Assembly (NCBI GenBank): GCA_948474755.1
Contig: CAOLHI010000019.1
Location: 496,001-560,000, forward strand
DNA length: 64,000 nucleotides
Origin: Ctenosaura bakeri
Taxonomy: Eukaryota > Chordata > Lepidosauria > Squamata > Iguanidae
Direction: 5' to 3'
Both the position numbers and the translations under genes were made by a program. The first letter of the stretch is position 1. Each line of letters begins with the position of its first letter. Below, piece after piece: positions 22,932 through 34,740 of the stretch. The notes under the pieces were generated by a model. It was not told where the DNA came from, did no database searches, and saw only the letters and a list, made by a program, of their open reading frames with translations.

Positions 22932-23018
22932 GGGTGTTCCTGCATGGCAGGGGGTTGGACTGGATGGCCTGTGTGGTCTCTTCCAACTCTACATTTCTAT
23001 GATTCTATGATTCCCAAC
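21447..23018 (+). mobile_element. CR1 LINE, 5'-truncated
   Basis: A non-LTR retrotransposon inserted with the usual 5' truncation. It holds the reverse-transcriptase part of ORF2 and the short 3' UTR, which ends in the CR1-typical tandem octamer-like 'tctatgattctatgattc' rather than poly(A). The coding region has only a nonsense change and one 1-base deletion, so this is a relatively young copy. The tail abuts the Harbinger-like element at 23022. Confidence 0.95.
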
Positions 23019-23021
23019 TCA

Positions 23022-23447
23022 GGCCCTTTTTGCACCTTATCTGCTGGCGTTGCGTGGGGATTGCATGAAAAGCCATGTCCGGAAGGCACTCGCGTCCCCT
23101 CTGCTTCCCTTCCACACCAGCTCCGTGCTGACTGGAATGAAGCATGAGTGCTCCGCCCCTTCCTTCTGCAGCACAGCCGGGTACTTTCCCAGACTGTGCT
23201 GGGGGAGGACGCACGATAGCTGCATGCCCAGAGCCTCCACATGCAGGGTATGTGCGTGTGGGGCACGGGAGGGATGCGCCATTGCGCATCATTTTCGGCA
23301 ATGAGCTGAAAATTATATAATGGGCGATCATCTCCTAATGGCCTTGGGAGTGTCACACGATTGCGAGGACATCGTGTGGAATGGTCCTCGCAATCACGCA
23401 ACGCTCCCGAGGCCATTTCGCAACAGGACTGGCGTGCGAAAAGGGCC
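23022..23447. mobile_element. PIF/Harbinger-like non-autonomous DNA transposon
   Basis: The 426-base element is bounded by inverted repeats GGCCCTTTTTGCAC and GTGCGAAAAGGGCC, with TCA on both sides (23019-23021 and 23448-23450). GGCC-starting ends and 3-bp duplications fit Harbinger. The inside is GC-rich and has no transposase. It sits directly after the CR1 tail. Confidence 0.8.
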
Positions 23448-23450
23448 TCA

Positions 23451-23830
23451 GATCTCTGTTTTAGCAGACCTGGAGCTTTCATCTGCCAATATTCTACGGA
23501 AGCAGAGAGAATAGGAATCCCTTCGCACCAGATTCAAGAGAACAAGATACATCTAAAACTGGTGACATAGTGGGATGTTAGAGACTGGAACACAAGTTAA
23601 ATTTCCTGAAAATGACTTCTCTTTAGCTCCTAATCCAGCGCTTTGTTGTCATGTTCAAAGTATATCCCAGAAGAAATGTGCTGTTGAACGATATTTGCCA
23701 CCTTCATTTCAGTCTAACAAGAAAGCACAATACTTAAACTGAACATTTAGAATTGTGTTCGAAATAGTTCTTTTATGGTTGTTGCTGCTGCTTATGATGC
23801 TGAATACATTTTCACTTACTGATTATATCT
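23451..23830. other. Intergenic, no recognisable feature
   Basis: Unique sequence with nothing supported. Confidence 0.5.
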
Positions 23831-23950
23831 CAGAGCTTGGATAAGTTGCTTTTTTCGGACTATAGCTCCCAGAACTTCCCAGCAGCATGGTCACTGCTCC
23901 AGAGATAATAGGAGTTGTAGTGCCCCCTCCCATAACTTTTCTAAGCTCTG
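23831..23950. mobile_element. Palindromic MITE ('agagcttggataagtt' ends)
   Basis: The ends CAGAGCTTGGATAAGTT and AACTTTTCTAAGCTCTG are inverted repeats. Inner arms 'ggactatagctcccagaactt' and 'aataggagttgtagtgcc' also pair. About 120 bases. Confidence 0.75.
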
Positions 23951-25395
23951 GATTCTTCATAGGACAATGGTCCTAAAATTATGTTCCTATAAAATTTATC
24001 AGGGTCCTTCAGAAAGGACTGTTACTGTGAACATACTTCCTTGAAAAATAGATTATGTATCATTATTGAAGATACCCCCTAGAAGGCAAAACTGTGGTGG
24101 AGTGTTAGGTTTATTTGGGCAACACTCTCACTTTGAACACAGCAAAGCTAAGTCCAAAAGCCTTGAGTGGCACCCTTTATAAAGCACTGCCCAAATCCTT
24201 TTTGCACCATCTCCAGTTTCATTAGTGGGCAAAATGTTGTTCAAATAGCTCCCTGAGGGTAGGTAGGTTAAAAAGGAAAGCTGTTCTTGTGAGGAAGGAA
24301 GCAATGCCTGAATTTAAAGGGCAATCTATATTTTTAAAAAACCACATCTGCTTCTTGTCCATCTGTATAAGCGGTGTCACGTGAAATCTGTGGGGAAAAA
24401 GGGCAATAGGGAAGAAAATACTGAGCCATGGAAGGGAGAAGAGTAATCGCAGTTGTAGGGATGATGGGGCTACTGTGTTTTAGCACAAGTTTCTTCCGTG
24501 AATCTTACATGGAGTCCAGTAAGAGTATAACTATAAAAGGTAAAGTATGTTGGTAAGCCATTGGAGCCCTGTGGTATTCCTGAGGCCTATCAGATTGTTT
24601 TAATAGGATAGATAACTACTGGATTAAACTGCTTGCATGCACATCTTACTGTAGTGGTTAATTACCGTACCATCTACTTGGCATGTAAATTGGGAACAAC
24701 CCCCTCCTGGATAAATAAATATGTGTAAGTTGTAAAGACTAATAGGTGCTGGGAAAGGGTGAGAAAGAAAGAGGTCTCGGTTATAATCAATATCAAGTAG
24801 CAAAGTAATGCCTTTCCCAAATACCTTATACGGCTATAGCCAGCCTTAGTCACTTCTTGCCAATTTATGTTCCCTTTGTGTTGGTGCCATGGCAACTCCT
24901 CTCCGTTTATTGTTGGCATGCCTGACAGAGGAGTTCTTGGAGGATGAATTCCTTGACCTTCCCAGATGCTGCTTATTTGGAGTTCAGAAGACTGTTTCTT
25001 TTTATAGGCAGCAAGTTAAATTGGGATTTTCTTACATATGCAAATAAATCAGCTTGTCTCTGATCACACAAGAACCAACCTGTTCCTCGTCGTCTGCGGC
25101 TACTTTATCTAGCAGGTTGGCTCTTTCTTAATTGTCTGAAGTTAAGATTTTAATTATGTGTCTAAAAGCAGAAGAAATATTGCATTTATAGCCATGACAG
25201 AAATAACAAATAAAATATGGAAAATGCTGAGGTAATCAGAAGTCAGAATAAGCAGGAGTGCTCTATTACATAGGGACAGCTGGATGGAAGACATAGAAAC
25301 TATTACAATAACAATGCAGTATGGCTGGTGCAAGAGTCAGATGTTTAAGCTCAGAGTCAACCCCAGAAATTTTTGCTGCCTGAGCCAGAGCAGAA
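23951..25395. other. Unique intergenic DNA, possible regulatory segment
   Basis: No gene or repeat is recognised. The part 24670-25180 has an RFX X-box-like site GGTGCCATGGCAAC (24883-24896) and an octamer ATGCAAAT (25038-25045). Whether these are functional is unknown. Confidence 0.4.
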
Positions 25396-25397
25396 TG

Positions 25398-25535
25398 TAG
25401 TCAGCCTCTCTGTTTTTTAACAGAGGCTGGATAGCCATTTGCTGGGAGTGCATAGAGTATGTGTTCCTGCAAGGCAGGGAGTTGGACTCAATGCCTGTTG
25501 TGGTTTCTTCCTATTCTATGATTCTATAATTCAGT
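25398..25535 (+). mobile_element. CR1 LINE 3' end
   Basis: 'cagaggctggatagccatttgctgggagtgc', 'ggcagggagttggactcaatg' and a terminal 'tctatgattctata' match the end of the CR1 at 21.4-23.0 kb. Confidence 0.85.
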
Positions 25536-26622
25536 TGAGACCATAGTGCCAATGGCCAGCCAAATAATTTTGGTACCTAATAAAGAAAATCTTCCTCCCT
25601 CCACTGGCAATAAAAATACATTAATGAACTAAATAACTAGGAAATGTGCTACCCTTTCATGACACCCCCCAGATCAGCTGCCTGAGATTGCTGCCTCCCT
25701 CTGTCTAATGGTAGAGCTGGCCTTGCTTAAGTCAAATGACTGCAAGCACTTGGGACAGGAAGACACAAAGCAGAGGAAGCAAAAGACTTCTTTGTCTAAA
25801 GGGCTGCAGTATATCTGTGGTTTGAGCAGGGGGTGTCTGGAATCCAAATTTCTAAATGACCCTCCCCGTTCCTTCTGAGAGCTATTGCAAGAGATAATAG
25901 TATGGGATTGGATGTCTGGAAGCATCTGATTTCTGTATCAGGAGTTGGGTTATGGTGCTGTGACTGCCTCTGCCAGCTCTAACTTCCTCTGTCTTCCAAC
26001 AACAGAGTTCCTGATTCAAGCCACTCAGGGCCACATAATGCATCGTTCTGATCTGATAACAGGACTGCCACACTTAGTTTGTACTTATTTAAGGGCAAAG
26101 ATAAATATTTTGGCATTTGCTGTTCTTATCTAATTCAAGGAACTTACTTTTGTACACAGTGAAATTACTAACACTTTTGTGTTTATCCTGTATGATGTCA
26201 CTAATATGTACACCTTCAACCAAATCAAAACCCTACTAATTTCAGTAAAACCTCCTTCTGGAACCAAAGAGGTCATTTTAGGGCCAGGATCCTACAGACA
26301 AAATCCTGGTCCCTCCTCCTCCTTGTAGCCCCAGTACAACCCCCAAATCTGTTCTGGGTGACTCAGAGACCTCCCAGAACTGTAGGAGGAGGCAGTGTGG
26401 AAAGGAAGAAAACTATATTGTACCAGCAGACATCCATTAGACACAATGAGAAGGTGAAAGATATACTGTTGTTGCCCAACTCATGAATGCATACTGTATC
26501 TTTACATCCATACTGAATAAACACAGCTTAGCCCAGAACTGATTGACTTCTTAGCCAGTCACTTTTTTCCCACAGGATATTTTACCAGGTCCTATACATT
26601 GAGGTGGGCAGGTGGAAGAACA
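25536..26622. other. Intergenic, no recognisable feature
   Basis: Unique sequence with no supported feature. Confidence 0.5.
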
Positions 26623-26624
26623 GA

Positions 26625-26885
26625 GAACCACCATACCATCCAGAACGCACCTAATCTGTTCTGATTTTGAAAACTAAGAAGGATCATACCTGGCTAATAC
26701 TTAGATGGGAGACTGCCAAAGACTGCCAGGAAACACCAGGTGGGGCTAGGAATGACTCTTACCTGAAAAACTTGGACAGCCACTGCCAGTCTGGGTTGAT
26801 AATAATGCATCAACGGACCAATTGATCAACTGGAGCAATGGATCAATGGTCTGACTCAGTACAAATAATTTTTCTGTGTTCCTAG
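26625..26885 (+). mobile_element. Chimeric SINE: 5S-like head, tRNA-SINE tail
   Basis: The head is 5S-derived: 'gttctgattttgaaaactaagaaggatcatacctggctaatacttagatgggagact'. The second half, 'gacagccactgccagtctgg' through 'atcaatggtctgactcagtac' and 'ttctgtgttcct', matches the tail of the tRNA-headed SINE (18.57, 4.70 and 49.51 kb), not the BovB-like tail of the other 5S SINEs here. Confidence 0.65.
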
Positions 26886-26984
26886 AGACATTGTGGCTTT
26901 TGGTACTTGGTCGTTTAACTGAATTATAATTAAATGAAATCTATTGTTTTATGCATTAGTAAGAACACTCTTTTCTAACTTGAT

Positions 26985-27045
26985 GCCTTCCAGATATTTT
27001 CAATTGCAGTTCTATCACCCCTGCTCAGCAGGATCATAGGACAGG
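26985..27045 (+). mobile_element. hAT-like MITE fragment
   Basis: 'ttgatgccttccagatattttcaattgcagttctatcaccc' resembles one arm of the sauropsid MITE at 21.2 kb. Confidence 0.4.
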
Positions 27046-28144
27046 CTGGAGACAACTGAGGGAGAAAAAAGCCTCAAAAATATTTTCCCAGGCTGAAGAC
27101 AGGGGTTCTGGAGTGACATGTTTGACTACATCCCATGATTCTCCTCCCCCAAGTTATTCTTTTCCCCAGGTACATTACTCAGTTTATAAGCCTGGGGAAA
27201 GCCCACTAACCTAGCCATGGAACCAGTCTAAGCAGGAGGGTGGGGGAGAAGGAGAGGAATGGAGATCTGGAGAATTTCATCTTTGACAGCACTAATTCTG
27301 CACTGAGCATTCTGTATCAAAAGAAAGAGTCAAGCATTATTTTGCGTAAGTCATGGAAAGCCTTGAATCAGAGCAATGTGCTCATCTGGAAAGGAAAGAT
27401 GACTGTGTGGTGTCTCTGGCAATGCCTTATGAACACTGGAGTGGACAAGTATCTTAATGGCTCTCCTCATGCCTTAGGCAGCCTTCCAGACTTCTAGCTG
27501 ATCAGTGGCAAACAGGAATCCCGTTGGTAGGAGCATGCTTACATTTAGGCAATGCATTCTCCTTAACTATAAAAATGACCTCATTGCTTTCTAACAGTTT
27601 CACCCACTGAGCGGTGTGCCCCACTTCACTTTACAACAAATGTTGTCACTGCATCTTGAAGTGTTACAGAAAGATGATAAATGAAATTCCTATTCTTTCC
27701 TACCTTGCTGTGCAGCAGGGAAAAAAAGCCAGAAATGATCTGCTTGGATGGTTCACTTCTTTACTCAGCATTCAATGGCCCTCTGGTGCCAGTATAATGA
27801 GTTGCAAGTCATGAACCTCATCTACAGTCTTAAGGGTCCTGAAGATTTGAACAGATCAAACAGCAAGGAATGGAGAGTGGGTGGGTGGGAGTACTGGCAA
27901 CAAACAACTGGCAGTTTGTCAGTATAATTAATGGTTAGCTCACTGGCACTTCTGCTTTGGTCTTTGTTTTCCTTGTTTTAATCTCTGACAGCATTATCCA
28001 AACCAATCTTCTATTTTTCTTTCCGGACTATTCATAGTTGCTACACAAAGATCCCTTATAGCTCAGCCCTATGTACATTTACCCCACTGTAAACTACGGA
28101 GTAAACCCCACTGACAACAGTGGGCTGTACAGAAAACACATATT
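27046..28144. other. Intergenic, no recognisable gene
   Basis: Unique sequence. A stretch at 28060-28130 ('accccactgacaacagtggg') resembles a common reptile repeat but is too short to name. Confidence 0.5.
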
Positions 28145-28146
28145 GT

Positions 28147-28335
28147 AGTGGCTTCAGCGTTGAAGTAGGATTCTAGGAAACCAGGATTAACATTCCCCTT
28201 TAGTCTAGGTGAACTTAAGTCAAGTCACACTCTCAGCCTAAGAAGAAAGCCAAACCTCCTCTGAATACAGTTCACAAAGAAAGACTTATAAGATCTCCAT
28301 CAGCCAGAATCAGCTTGAAGCCACGTAACAAGCCT
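28147..28335 (+). mobile_element. Sauria-type SINE, degenerate
   Basis: Recognisable pieces in the right order are 'aggattctaggaaaccagg', 'caagtcacactctcagcct', 'gccaaacctcctctgaa' and 'cagcttgaagccacgtaaca'. Confidence 0.65.
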
Positions 28336-28404
28336 CTCTGCTTAGAAGAGGGGTTGCATTCGAGTAACTGCATATGGAATTGCAGCATTCATTCTATGAG
28401 CTTG

Positions 28405-28465
28405 AAAAATTTACTTTTCTAGACTTTGATTCCCAGAATCCCTACTCACCCACTTAATGAACGAG
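28405..28465 (+). mobile_element. Short MITE arm fragment
   Basis: 'tttacttttctagactttgattcccagaatccc' matches one arm of the 23831-23950 element. Confidence 0.45.
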
Positions 28466-28629
28466 GGGGAGAGAATTAGAGAACTAAAAGGATATCAGCC
28501 AAATCTACCCTTCAAGTAAAAATCTGGAAATCATTCATACTTGGGTTTCACCACAGTCCTTAAGAAAAGGAGATTTATGGATTGGAAGCCAGCCCCACAC
28601 AACATATCTCTGTATCAGTCTTCTCCAAA

Positions 28630-28700
28630 ATAATACTCTTCAGATTTATTAGATGACAACTCCCATCATTCCTAGTCAGCATAATAACTGCTAGTTAATT
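28630..28700 (+). mobile_element. hAT-like MITE fragment
   Basis: 'attagatgacaactcccatcattcctagtcagcat' is the single-arm motif of the common sauropsid MITE. Confidence 0.5.
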
Positions 28701-29449
28701 TTTTTTAATTAATCCTTTTTCATTTTTCCCTAATGTTTTCACAAGCATTACTTAACAAAAAGGACATCCTTTGTAGCTATTTATCAGTAGCGTACATAAA
28801 CAAGATGGAAAAGGTTTATAAAGGGCTTAACTACATGTGATGCAATCCAGTGTTCTGCCCTTTTTTTCAGGGTCCTTATTGGTGTGTTCTCAAGAGACCG
28901 CAACTTCCCATCAGCACTTCAGAAAACAGTTCATCCTTTAATGGTTTCTTTTTCATGCTGACTAAAGATGGTGGCAGGAAGCCACTGCTGCTAAATATGT
29001 TTATCTCTCCATCTGACAGCTATGACAGTGCAAAGTTATTTGCATGGCAAGGAACTATGGCAACTGCAAAAAAGCTACTATATGCTATTAGCATTCCCAT
29101 CCATTAATGTGACAGAGAATAATGGCACACTGCTTTTTAAATGTGTAATAAGCTAAAGGAAAAAGCGAATGTTATTCTTGAGAATATAAAAGCCTCACTT
29201 GACCTTGATTAACAAGGACATGGGCATCATATTTGCCCAGAGCTCCCCTCCTGCCCACCTTAATGGTATGTTAAAAAAGTGAACACTTTGATATGAAGCT
29301 GTGCATTCTTAAGGGGTTCAACAACAATCTGTTTCATAAAATGCAGAATCTGCCCCTGCCCACCTTTCTGCATTTCTGGTACACGTTGGCTTAATGTTTT
29401 TATTCATTCAGCACCATTTTTCTTCTTTCAATCATCACCTTATTGCTAT
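28701..29449. other. Unique intergenic DNA
   Basis: No gene is seen. The stretch 28860-29170 is not repeat-like and is rich in homeobox/POU-like AT motifs. It could be a conserved non-coding element, but this cannot be judged from one sequence. Confidence 0.35.
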
Positions 29450-29880
29450 CTGAAAGGCCATATCTCCCTGTACAAACCAGCTAAATCCCTAAGATCTGCT
29501 GGGGGAAGGCTTTCTCTCAGTCCCACCACCACCCCAGCCTCGCCTGGTAAGGACGTAGGAGAGAACCTTCTCAGTGGTTGCTCTCCCCCTGTGGAACACT
29601 CTTCCACTGGAGGCTAGGCGGGCCTGCTCTCTTTTTGCTGGCAGGTGAAAATATTTCTCTTTAAATAGGCTTTTATGTAAGCCGGGGAGTTTTATTTACC
29701 AACTTGTTTTAAATTGAATATTGTTTTAGGTTTTTAATGATTTTATGTCCTTTTAATGTTTTTAGTTGTTTTAAATGTTTTCATATTTTAATTTATTGTT
29801 GGAAGCCACCTTGGGTACCATTCCAGGAGAAAGGTGGCATACAAATATAATTAATTAATTAAGTAAGTAAGTAATTGCTG
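29450..29880 (+). mobile_element. L2 LINE 3' end
   Basis: Contains 'gctttctctcagtcccacca', 'ttctcagtggttgctctccccctgtggaacactctt' (the WNxLP-type coding end) and the 3' UTR 'ggaagccaccttgggtacc-ttccaggagaaaggtggcata'. The tail is (TTAA)n/(GTAA)n. Similar to the copy at 9.4-10.0 kb. Confidence 0.85.
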
Positions 29881-29934
29881 GTTGTCCCCAGAACTGCCTG
29901 AAAAAACATTTCTAGAGAGTTTCCAAATACTTTG

Positions 29935-30095
29935 GAGTTGGTTCTTGGAGTTGTACTTCCAGTAAGAGTTATCTGACATTGGAATAGACTTCCTTATAAG
30001 GGCTTTGCTTCACTGAAGGTTTTTAAACAGAGGGTAGAAGGTCATCTTTTGGGGTACTTCAGAGGTGGATGCCTGCAGTGACAGAAGTTTGGGCT
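29935..30095 (+). mobile_element. CR1 LINE 3' end, diverged
   Basis: 'ctgacattggaatagacttcc' followed by 'gaaggtttttaaacagagggtagaaggtcatctt' corresponds to the CR1 coding end (VRQWNxLP...LEVFKQRLDGHL). Confidence 0.7.
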
Positions 30096-30099
30096 AAAT

Positions 30100-30190
30100 A
30101 ATAACAATAATAATAAAAATAAAAATAAATAATTGTTACCCACTTTTCTCTAGGCTCAAGGCAGCCCTTGAATCCCTTTCAACTCTGATT
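30100..30190 (-). repeat. (AAT)n repeat and inverted L2-like tail
   Basis: An (AATA)n tract is followed by 'acccacttttctctaggctcaaggcagcc', the reverse complement of an L2-like tail. Confidence 0.55.
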
Positions 30191-31234
30191 CAGCCCCATT
30201 GTTTCATCACCACATATCCTTTGGATGCTACCCAAGCAGCTTAACTTCTCAGCAAGAACAAGACCTGAGACCTAATGATTTTAGTGTATTTATTTATTTG
30301 ATGCTCAGTCTTCTCTTTAACTTAAGGAGTTTTTTTAAAAAAATAATAATCCTAGAATCTTGATTTATTTCTCATATCTGATAAATACATAGTTTTTCCA
30401 AAATTAATCATCACAGCCTTAGCTTTATCTACAAAATACACATGCAGAACACTGGTGCTAATGCTGTCATTTTCCAAAATGGCTCGATGTAAAATAAAAT
30501 AAAGTAAAATAAACAAAACCACCCAGGTTTTTACAGACATTTATTTCTAGATATTCCAAACATGCCTCTCACATGTATCATTCTTCTAGCACCAAATGTA
30601 ATACTTATTTTGACATTTTAATTAGATTTTAATTAATGGAATTCATTAATAGGCCATTCTCTAGTACATCCCGAGTGCTTCACATCATAAGTAGGCTATA
30701 GCAGCAGTAAATCAAAGTTAAATAACTCATTAACAATTTACAGCTGTTTTCCTTTGTGGAATAGGTTCTTTCTGGTGTGCGCCTATCAGCCAATGTAACC
30801 AGTTAAACTATGTTATTACAGAACAAGCAGCATGTGGAGTTCAGTCTGTTTAGAAGACAGAGCCTGCTTAAATCTGACAGCCAAAAATAGAGGAGGAGAG
30901 GGGAACCTATTAAGTACATGGGCCTAGGGAAGGTTATGGGATCTTCCTTTTCAGCATAGAGTAGAAGTTGTGTATGGGATGGTCCAGTTTGACTGAACTG
31001 TCTGCTGGACTGTACTTCAGGTCAGTATAGTGCCCAGAATTTGGGAAAGCAGAATACAAATAAAAAACAAACCATCACTAGTCTGCGTATCATATGATAA
31101 ACATGTTAAATGAAAGTTTCCACTTCTCTGCCTAGTGATCTTTCCCGCCTGCATGTGATATAAAGGCTCTGTTTCTAAAAATATATTGACCGTGAAAAAT
31201 ATGTTGGCTTAAACTCACCATCCATCATAAAAAC
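30191..31234. other. Intergenic, no recognisable feature
   Basis: Unique AT-rich sequence. Confidence 0.5.
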
Positions 31235-31236
31235 TT

Positions 31237-31282
31237 GTTGTTACATGCTATCAAGTTGCCTTCAATTGGTGGCAACACTGAA
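31237..31282 (-). mobile_element. SINE 3' tail fragment
   Basis: 'ttgttgttacatgctatcaagttgcc' resembles the inverted BovB-type tail shared by the Sauria and 5S SINEs. Confidence 0.4.
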
Positions 31283-31354
31283 TGAGACACCTCCTTTAAG
31301 ATTTTAATAGAGAATAAAGTTATATAAATCTTCTATGACAGTGCTTCTTAACTT

Positions 31355-31975
31355 TTTCTTTAGATGGTAGTGCACACGCTGGTAAACTCAGGGTTGGACT
31401 TCTGCAACATGCTGTACAATGTGCTGGGCTACTCTGTATTAAGGTCAGAAATTCCAACTGGACCAAAATATGGCAGCCAGATTGGTTACAGGTACATTGA
31501 AGAGTAAGCATATCACACTGATATTAAAATCACTCCACTGGCTGCTAATTACTTTCCAGGCAAAGTACAAAGTGTTTGTTATTACCTTTAAAGCCCTACA
31601 TGGTTTGGGCCCAAGTTTGGGTCCAACTTACCTGTAGGATCACCTCCTTCCATACAGTCTGCCCTGTACACTCAGGTCCTCTGGGCGTCATTTACTTAAA
31701 CCATCCAGGACTAGACTGGCCAAGGTCACCCAGAAAACCTTTTTGTCAGCTTCCCCTATACTGTGGGATGACCTGCCGGAAGAGATTCAACCACTAAACA
31801 TGCTGTCTGAATTTTGAAAAGTACTAAAAAGCTATCTCTTCTGGCAAGCCTACCCAGTTAATTTTTAACTATGAGTTTTAAATTGGTGCATTTTAAATAG
31901 TTTTATGTGTTTTAAATTATATTTTAATCTATGTTGCACCTTGCCTTGAGCCTTGGAGAGAGGCAGGTAAGAAAT
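31355..31975 (+). mobile_element. L2 LINE 3' portion
   Basis: Translated blocks in order are 'LDFCNMLYNVLGY', 'KSLHWLLITFQAKYKVFVITFKALHGLGP', and 'TFLSASPILWDDLPEEI', interrupted by frameshifts. These are L2-type reverse-transcriptase C-terminal motifs. The 3' UTR ends 'ccttgccttgagccttggagagaggcagg' plus an AT-rich tail. Confidence 0.85.
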
Positions 31976-34265
31976 AGTAATAACAGTAATTATTTGCTGC
32001 TGCCCCCCCCCATGATTTAATTCAAGATGTAAATATCTATTTAAATATTCTAACATTTGTTTAAAGTTGCTCTTCAGCTGCTCACCCTTATCACCATTTT
32101 TCTTCCTTCCAATGCAAAGGAAAGGAGACTTGTTAATGGTCTGTGGAGTAGCATGATGAGATACTTCAAGTGCCAGAGTAGAATAAACTGGGAATTTCCT
32201 AAAGGAGGGTTATGAATGATGGCAGGTCTAAAGAATAATTTATTTTACCCTTTCCCACAAAGCAGAACCTGGAAAGTAAGGATCTTGGTGCTGCTTTGGA
32301 GGAAAGCACAAAGGAAATGATTTTTCCATCCAAAAGAGCACCAAGTGTGTTACCACCCCTGTGCTCTTAGCCAGTGAGATAGCAAGACTGGGAAGGGACA
32401 TCATTTTTATGTAAATTAAATATATTTATGGCTGGAAATGCATGGCTAGATGCATTCTGGCAGGAAAAAGGGTTGCTGTCAGGTCAAGTGGCTGAGATAT
32501 GACTAAGGCCATAAAATTCGAAGGAGATTGAGATGAAAGCCCTGGCCTCAAGGAGCACTAGCTAATCTCTTTTTTCTATCACAAAAACCTGAACACAACT
32601 AGAGACCATTCCTTTGATCAGAGACTGTCCTTTAGGTTCTCACCCAAATACCTCTCTGGCACTTCCTTCCGCTTCCCCTGACAATCCAAACTTCAAGAGG
32701 CTATCATGATTCCTATAATTCTGTTGATTTGGTGACAAAGCAAGCTTCTGTCAGTCTGTCAGTCTGTCCCATGAGAAGCTTTGCCAAAACACCACTAGAA
32801 AGTGTGGAAAGGGTATTTATGCCCTGACTGTTTTGCAGTCCCTTGGAAGCAGGCTGCCACTCTGTCAGTTTGATCTCTGATCCTAGACTACCTTCAAGCT
32901 CTTCAGGTTTGAGCCTTGAAACTCTATGAGAAAAGACAAATACAGATGTTCCAATTAAACTCATTTCCAGGAACCAAAAGTGCTAATTTCTACATCTTTG
33001 ATTGATTAAGCTGTGCGCACAACACACACAGGCAAATTATGTTTAGAATTTAGACATTCACATCTGGTAAGACTGCTGCAGTTTCAACACTGGCATGCCT
33101 GCCAGTCAGAGAATGCTTCTACACCCATGGACTGTTGTGAAGATATGGATGTGGGGCAACTCTCTCCTATTGCACAGTTGTTAGCTATTACACAGCAGCA
33201 ACCAATCTGCTCGGATTTCGGTTGTTTCCTGGCACATGGTAGCAGCTACATAATGTAACAGCTAAAAATTATCTCAGAAGTCCTTACTGCTGTAATTTTT
33301 GCATAGCTTTCCCTCTTCTGGTACTATAACATTTTCAGAGACTTTGTCATATCTTGGGATGTTTATAAAAAGCACATCTGTTTTTTTCATGATGTTTCTG
33401 AATTATCCTCAAGGGATTAAAAAAAAAATGAAACTCATCAACTTACTTTTAAATAAACATTCCACATAACAGACTATCAATGTTTGTTTCTCACCATTAA
33501 AATGCACCTATGTCTTTTACATTATAAAATGCAAATTGCTTAATTATATGTGAATTTTGCCTGCACGAACAAAACCATCTGGCTTTTTTGTTTAACCATA
33601 TGGTTTGACTAAAGGTTTTAGTCCCTAGAGTGTTAGTCACATAGGCCTATATATGACCAATGCTTTACATACTGTGGGAAAACTTTTACAATGTAATTCA
33701 GATTAAACTGTTTGTTTCTAGTTTTTTTTTAAAAAATTACTTTTTAAGTATCTTGTGTTTTGGCAGGTGCTCAGAGTGTTACTACTGGCTAAATTCTGCT
33801 TCCTATCTACAGAGGAAAGCTGAATTACGGGTGCATGTTGATGTATTTATGTTGTGAGTCATGAAAAATAGTATAGCTCCTTGGATATAATGAATAGCCT
33901 GTGAATATATTCAGCCTGTTGAAGTTGCATGGCTGGTTTATCAGGTCTTCTGTAGTTTCCTTGCAAATCTAGTAAAACTTTCAGAAAGCTACCATTATGT
34001 TTTTACCATAAAAACAAGTGTAGATTTTCATTGTACAAAACATTAGATTATGGTTAGGATTTGCAGGTTAGAACTTCTTCTTTGTGACTGTTTTCATCAC
34101 ACCTGAAGTTACACATTTCTATCTATTTCAAAGTATTTTTTATAAATAGTTCATTATGAGTTGATCCCCCATGAACCACAACAAAATGACTTCAATGGGT
34201 ATAAAGACAAGTTCTTAACCATGTTGGCCTCACACACTGTTGGTCTCACTTCATATATGGTAAAA
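31976..34265. other. Intergenic, no recognisable gene
   Basis: Unique AT-rich DNA; a (CAGTCTGT)n-like triplication lies at 32752-32768. Confidence 0.5.
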
Positions 34266-34269
34266 GTAT

Positions 34270-34740
34270 TTGTTGCAGAATTTTGAATATTGCTTTGCCT
34301 GCATAGGATATTAATTCAATGGTCTGGTAGTTATTCCAGCTTCTGCTATCCCCTTCCTCATGGATTTGATGTATATTGAGTGTTTCCTATCTGTGGTCCA
34401 TTCTTCTGTTTTCCATATTTGCTGACAGATTTTAATTAGAATTTGAGTGGATTCTGTTTCTGTTGCTTTGGAATAGATCTACTGGTATGCCATCTGTTCC
34501 TGGTAATTTATTTCTCCCACGTTCTCTGAGTGCAGCTTCCACTTCAGTTTCTAAAATTATAGGTTCATCTTCAAATGGTTCTTCCTTGAATGAATCTGTC
34601 ATCCTTTCATCTCTTTTATATGGTTCTTCACCATATTGTTTCAACTGTCTCTTTATTTCTACTTGGTCATGTGAGGTGTTCCCTTGCTGATTGTACCACA
34701 TCTCCATTCTTGATTTAAATTTCCCTTTTATTTCTCAGGT
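34270..34740 (-). pseudogene. RTE/BovB-like LINE, region before and into reverse transcriptase
   Basis: The minus-strand translation gives a 91-residue frame with 'EVEAALRERGRNKLPGTDGIPVDLFQ', the RTE motif leading into reverse transcriptase. After frame breaks, 'NYQTIELISYAGKAIFKILQQ' corresponds to the RTE 'NYRTIALIS' motif. It is truncated on both sides and non-functional. RTE/BovB supplies the machinery for squamate SINEs with BovB tails. Confidence 0.8.

Noticed and set aside
22997..23482. Open frames of 161, 108 and 84 residues
   Set aside because: They lie inside the GC-rich Harbinger-like element, where open frames arise by composition.
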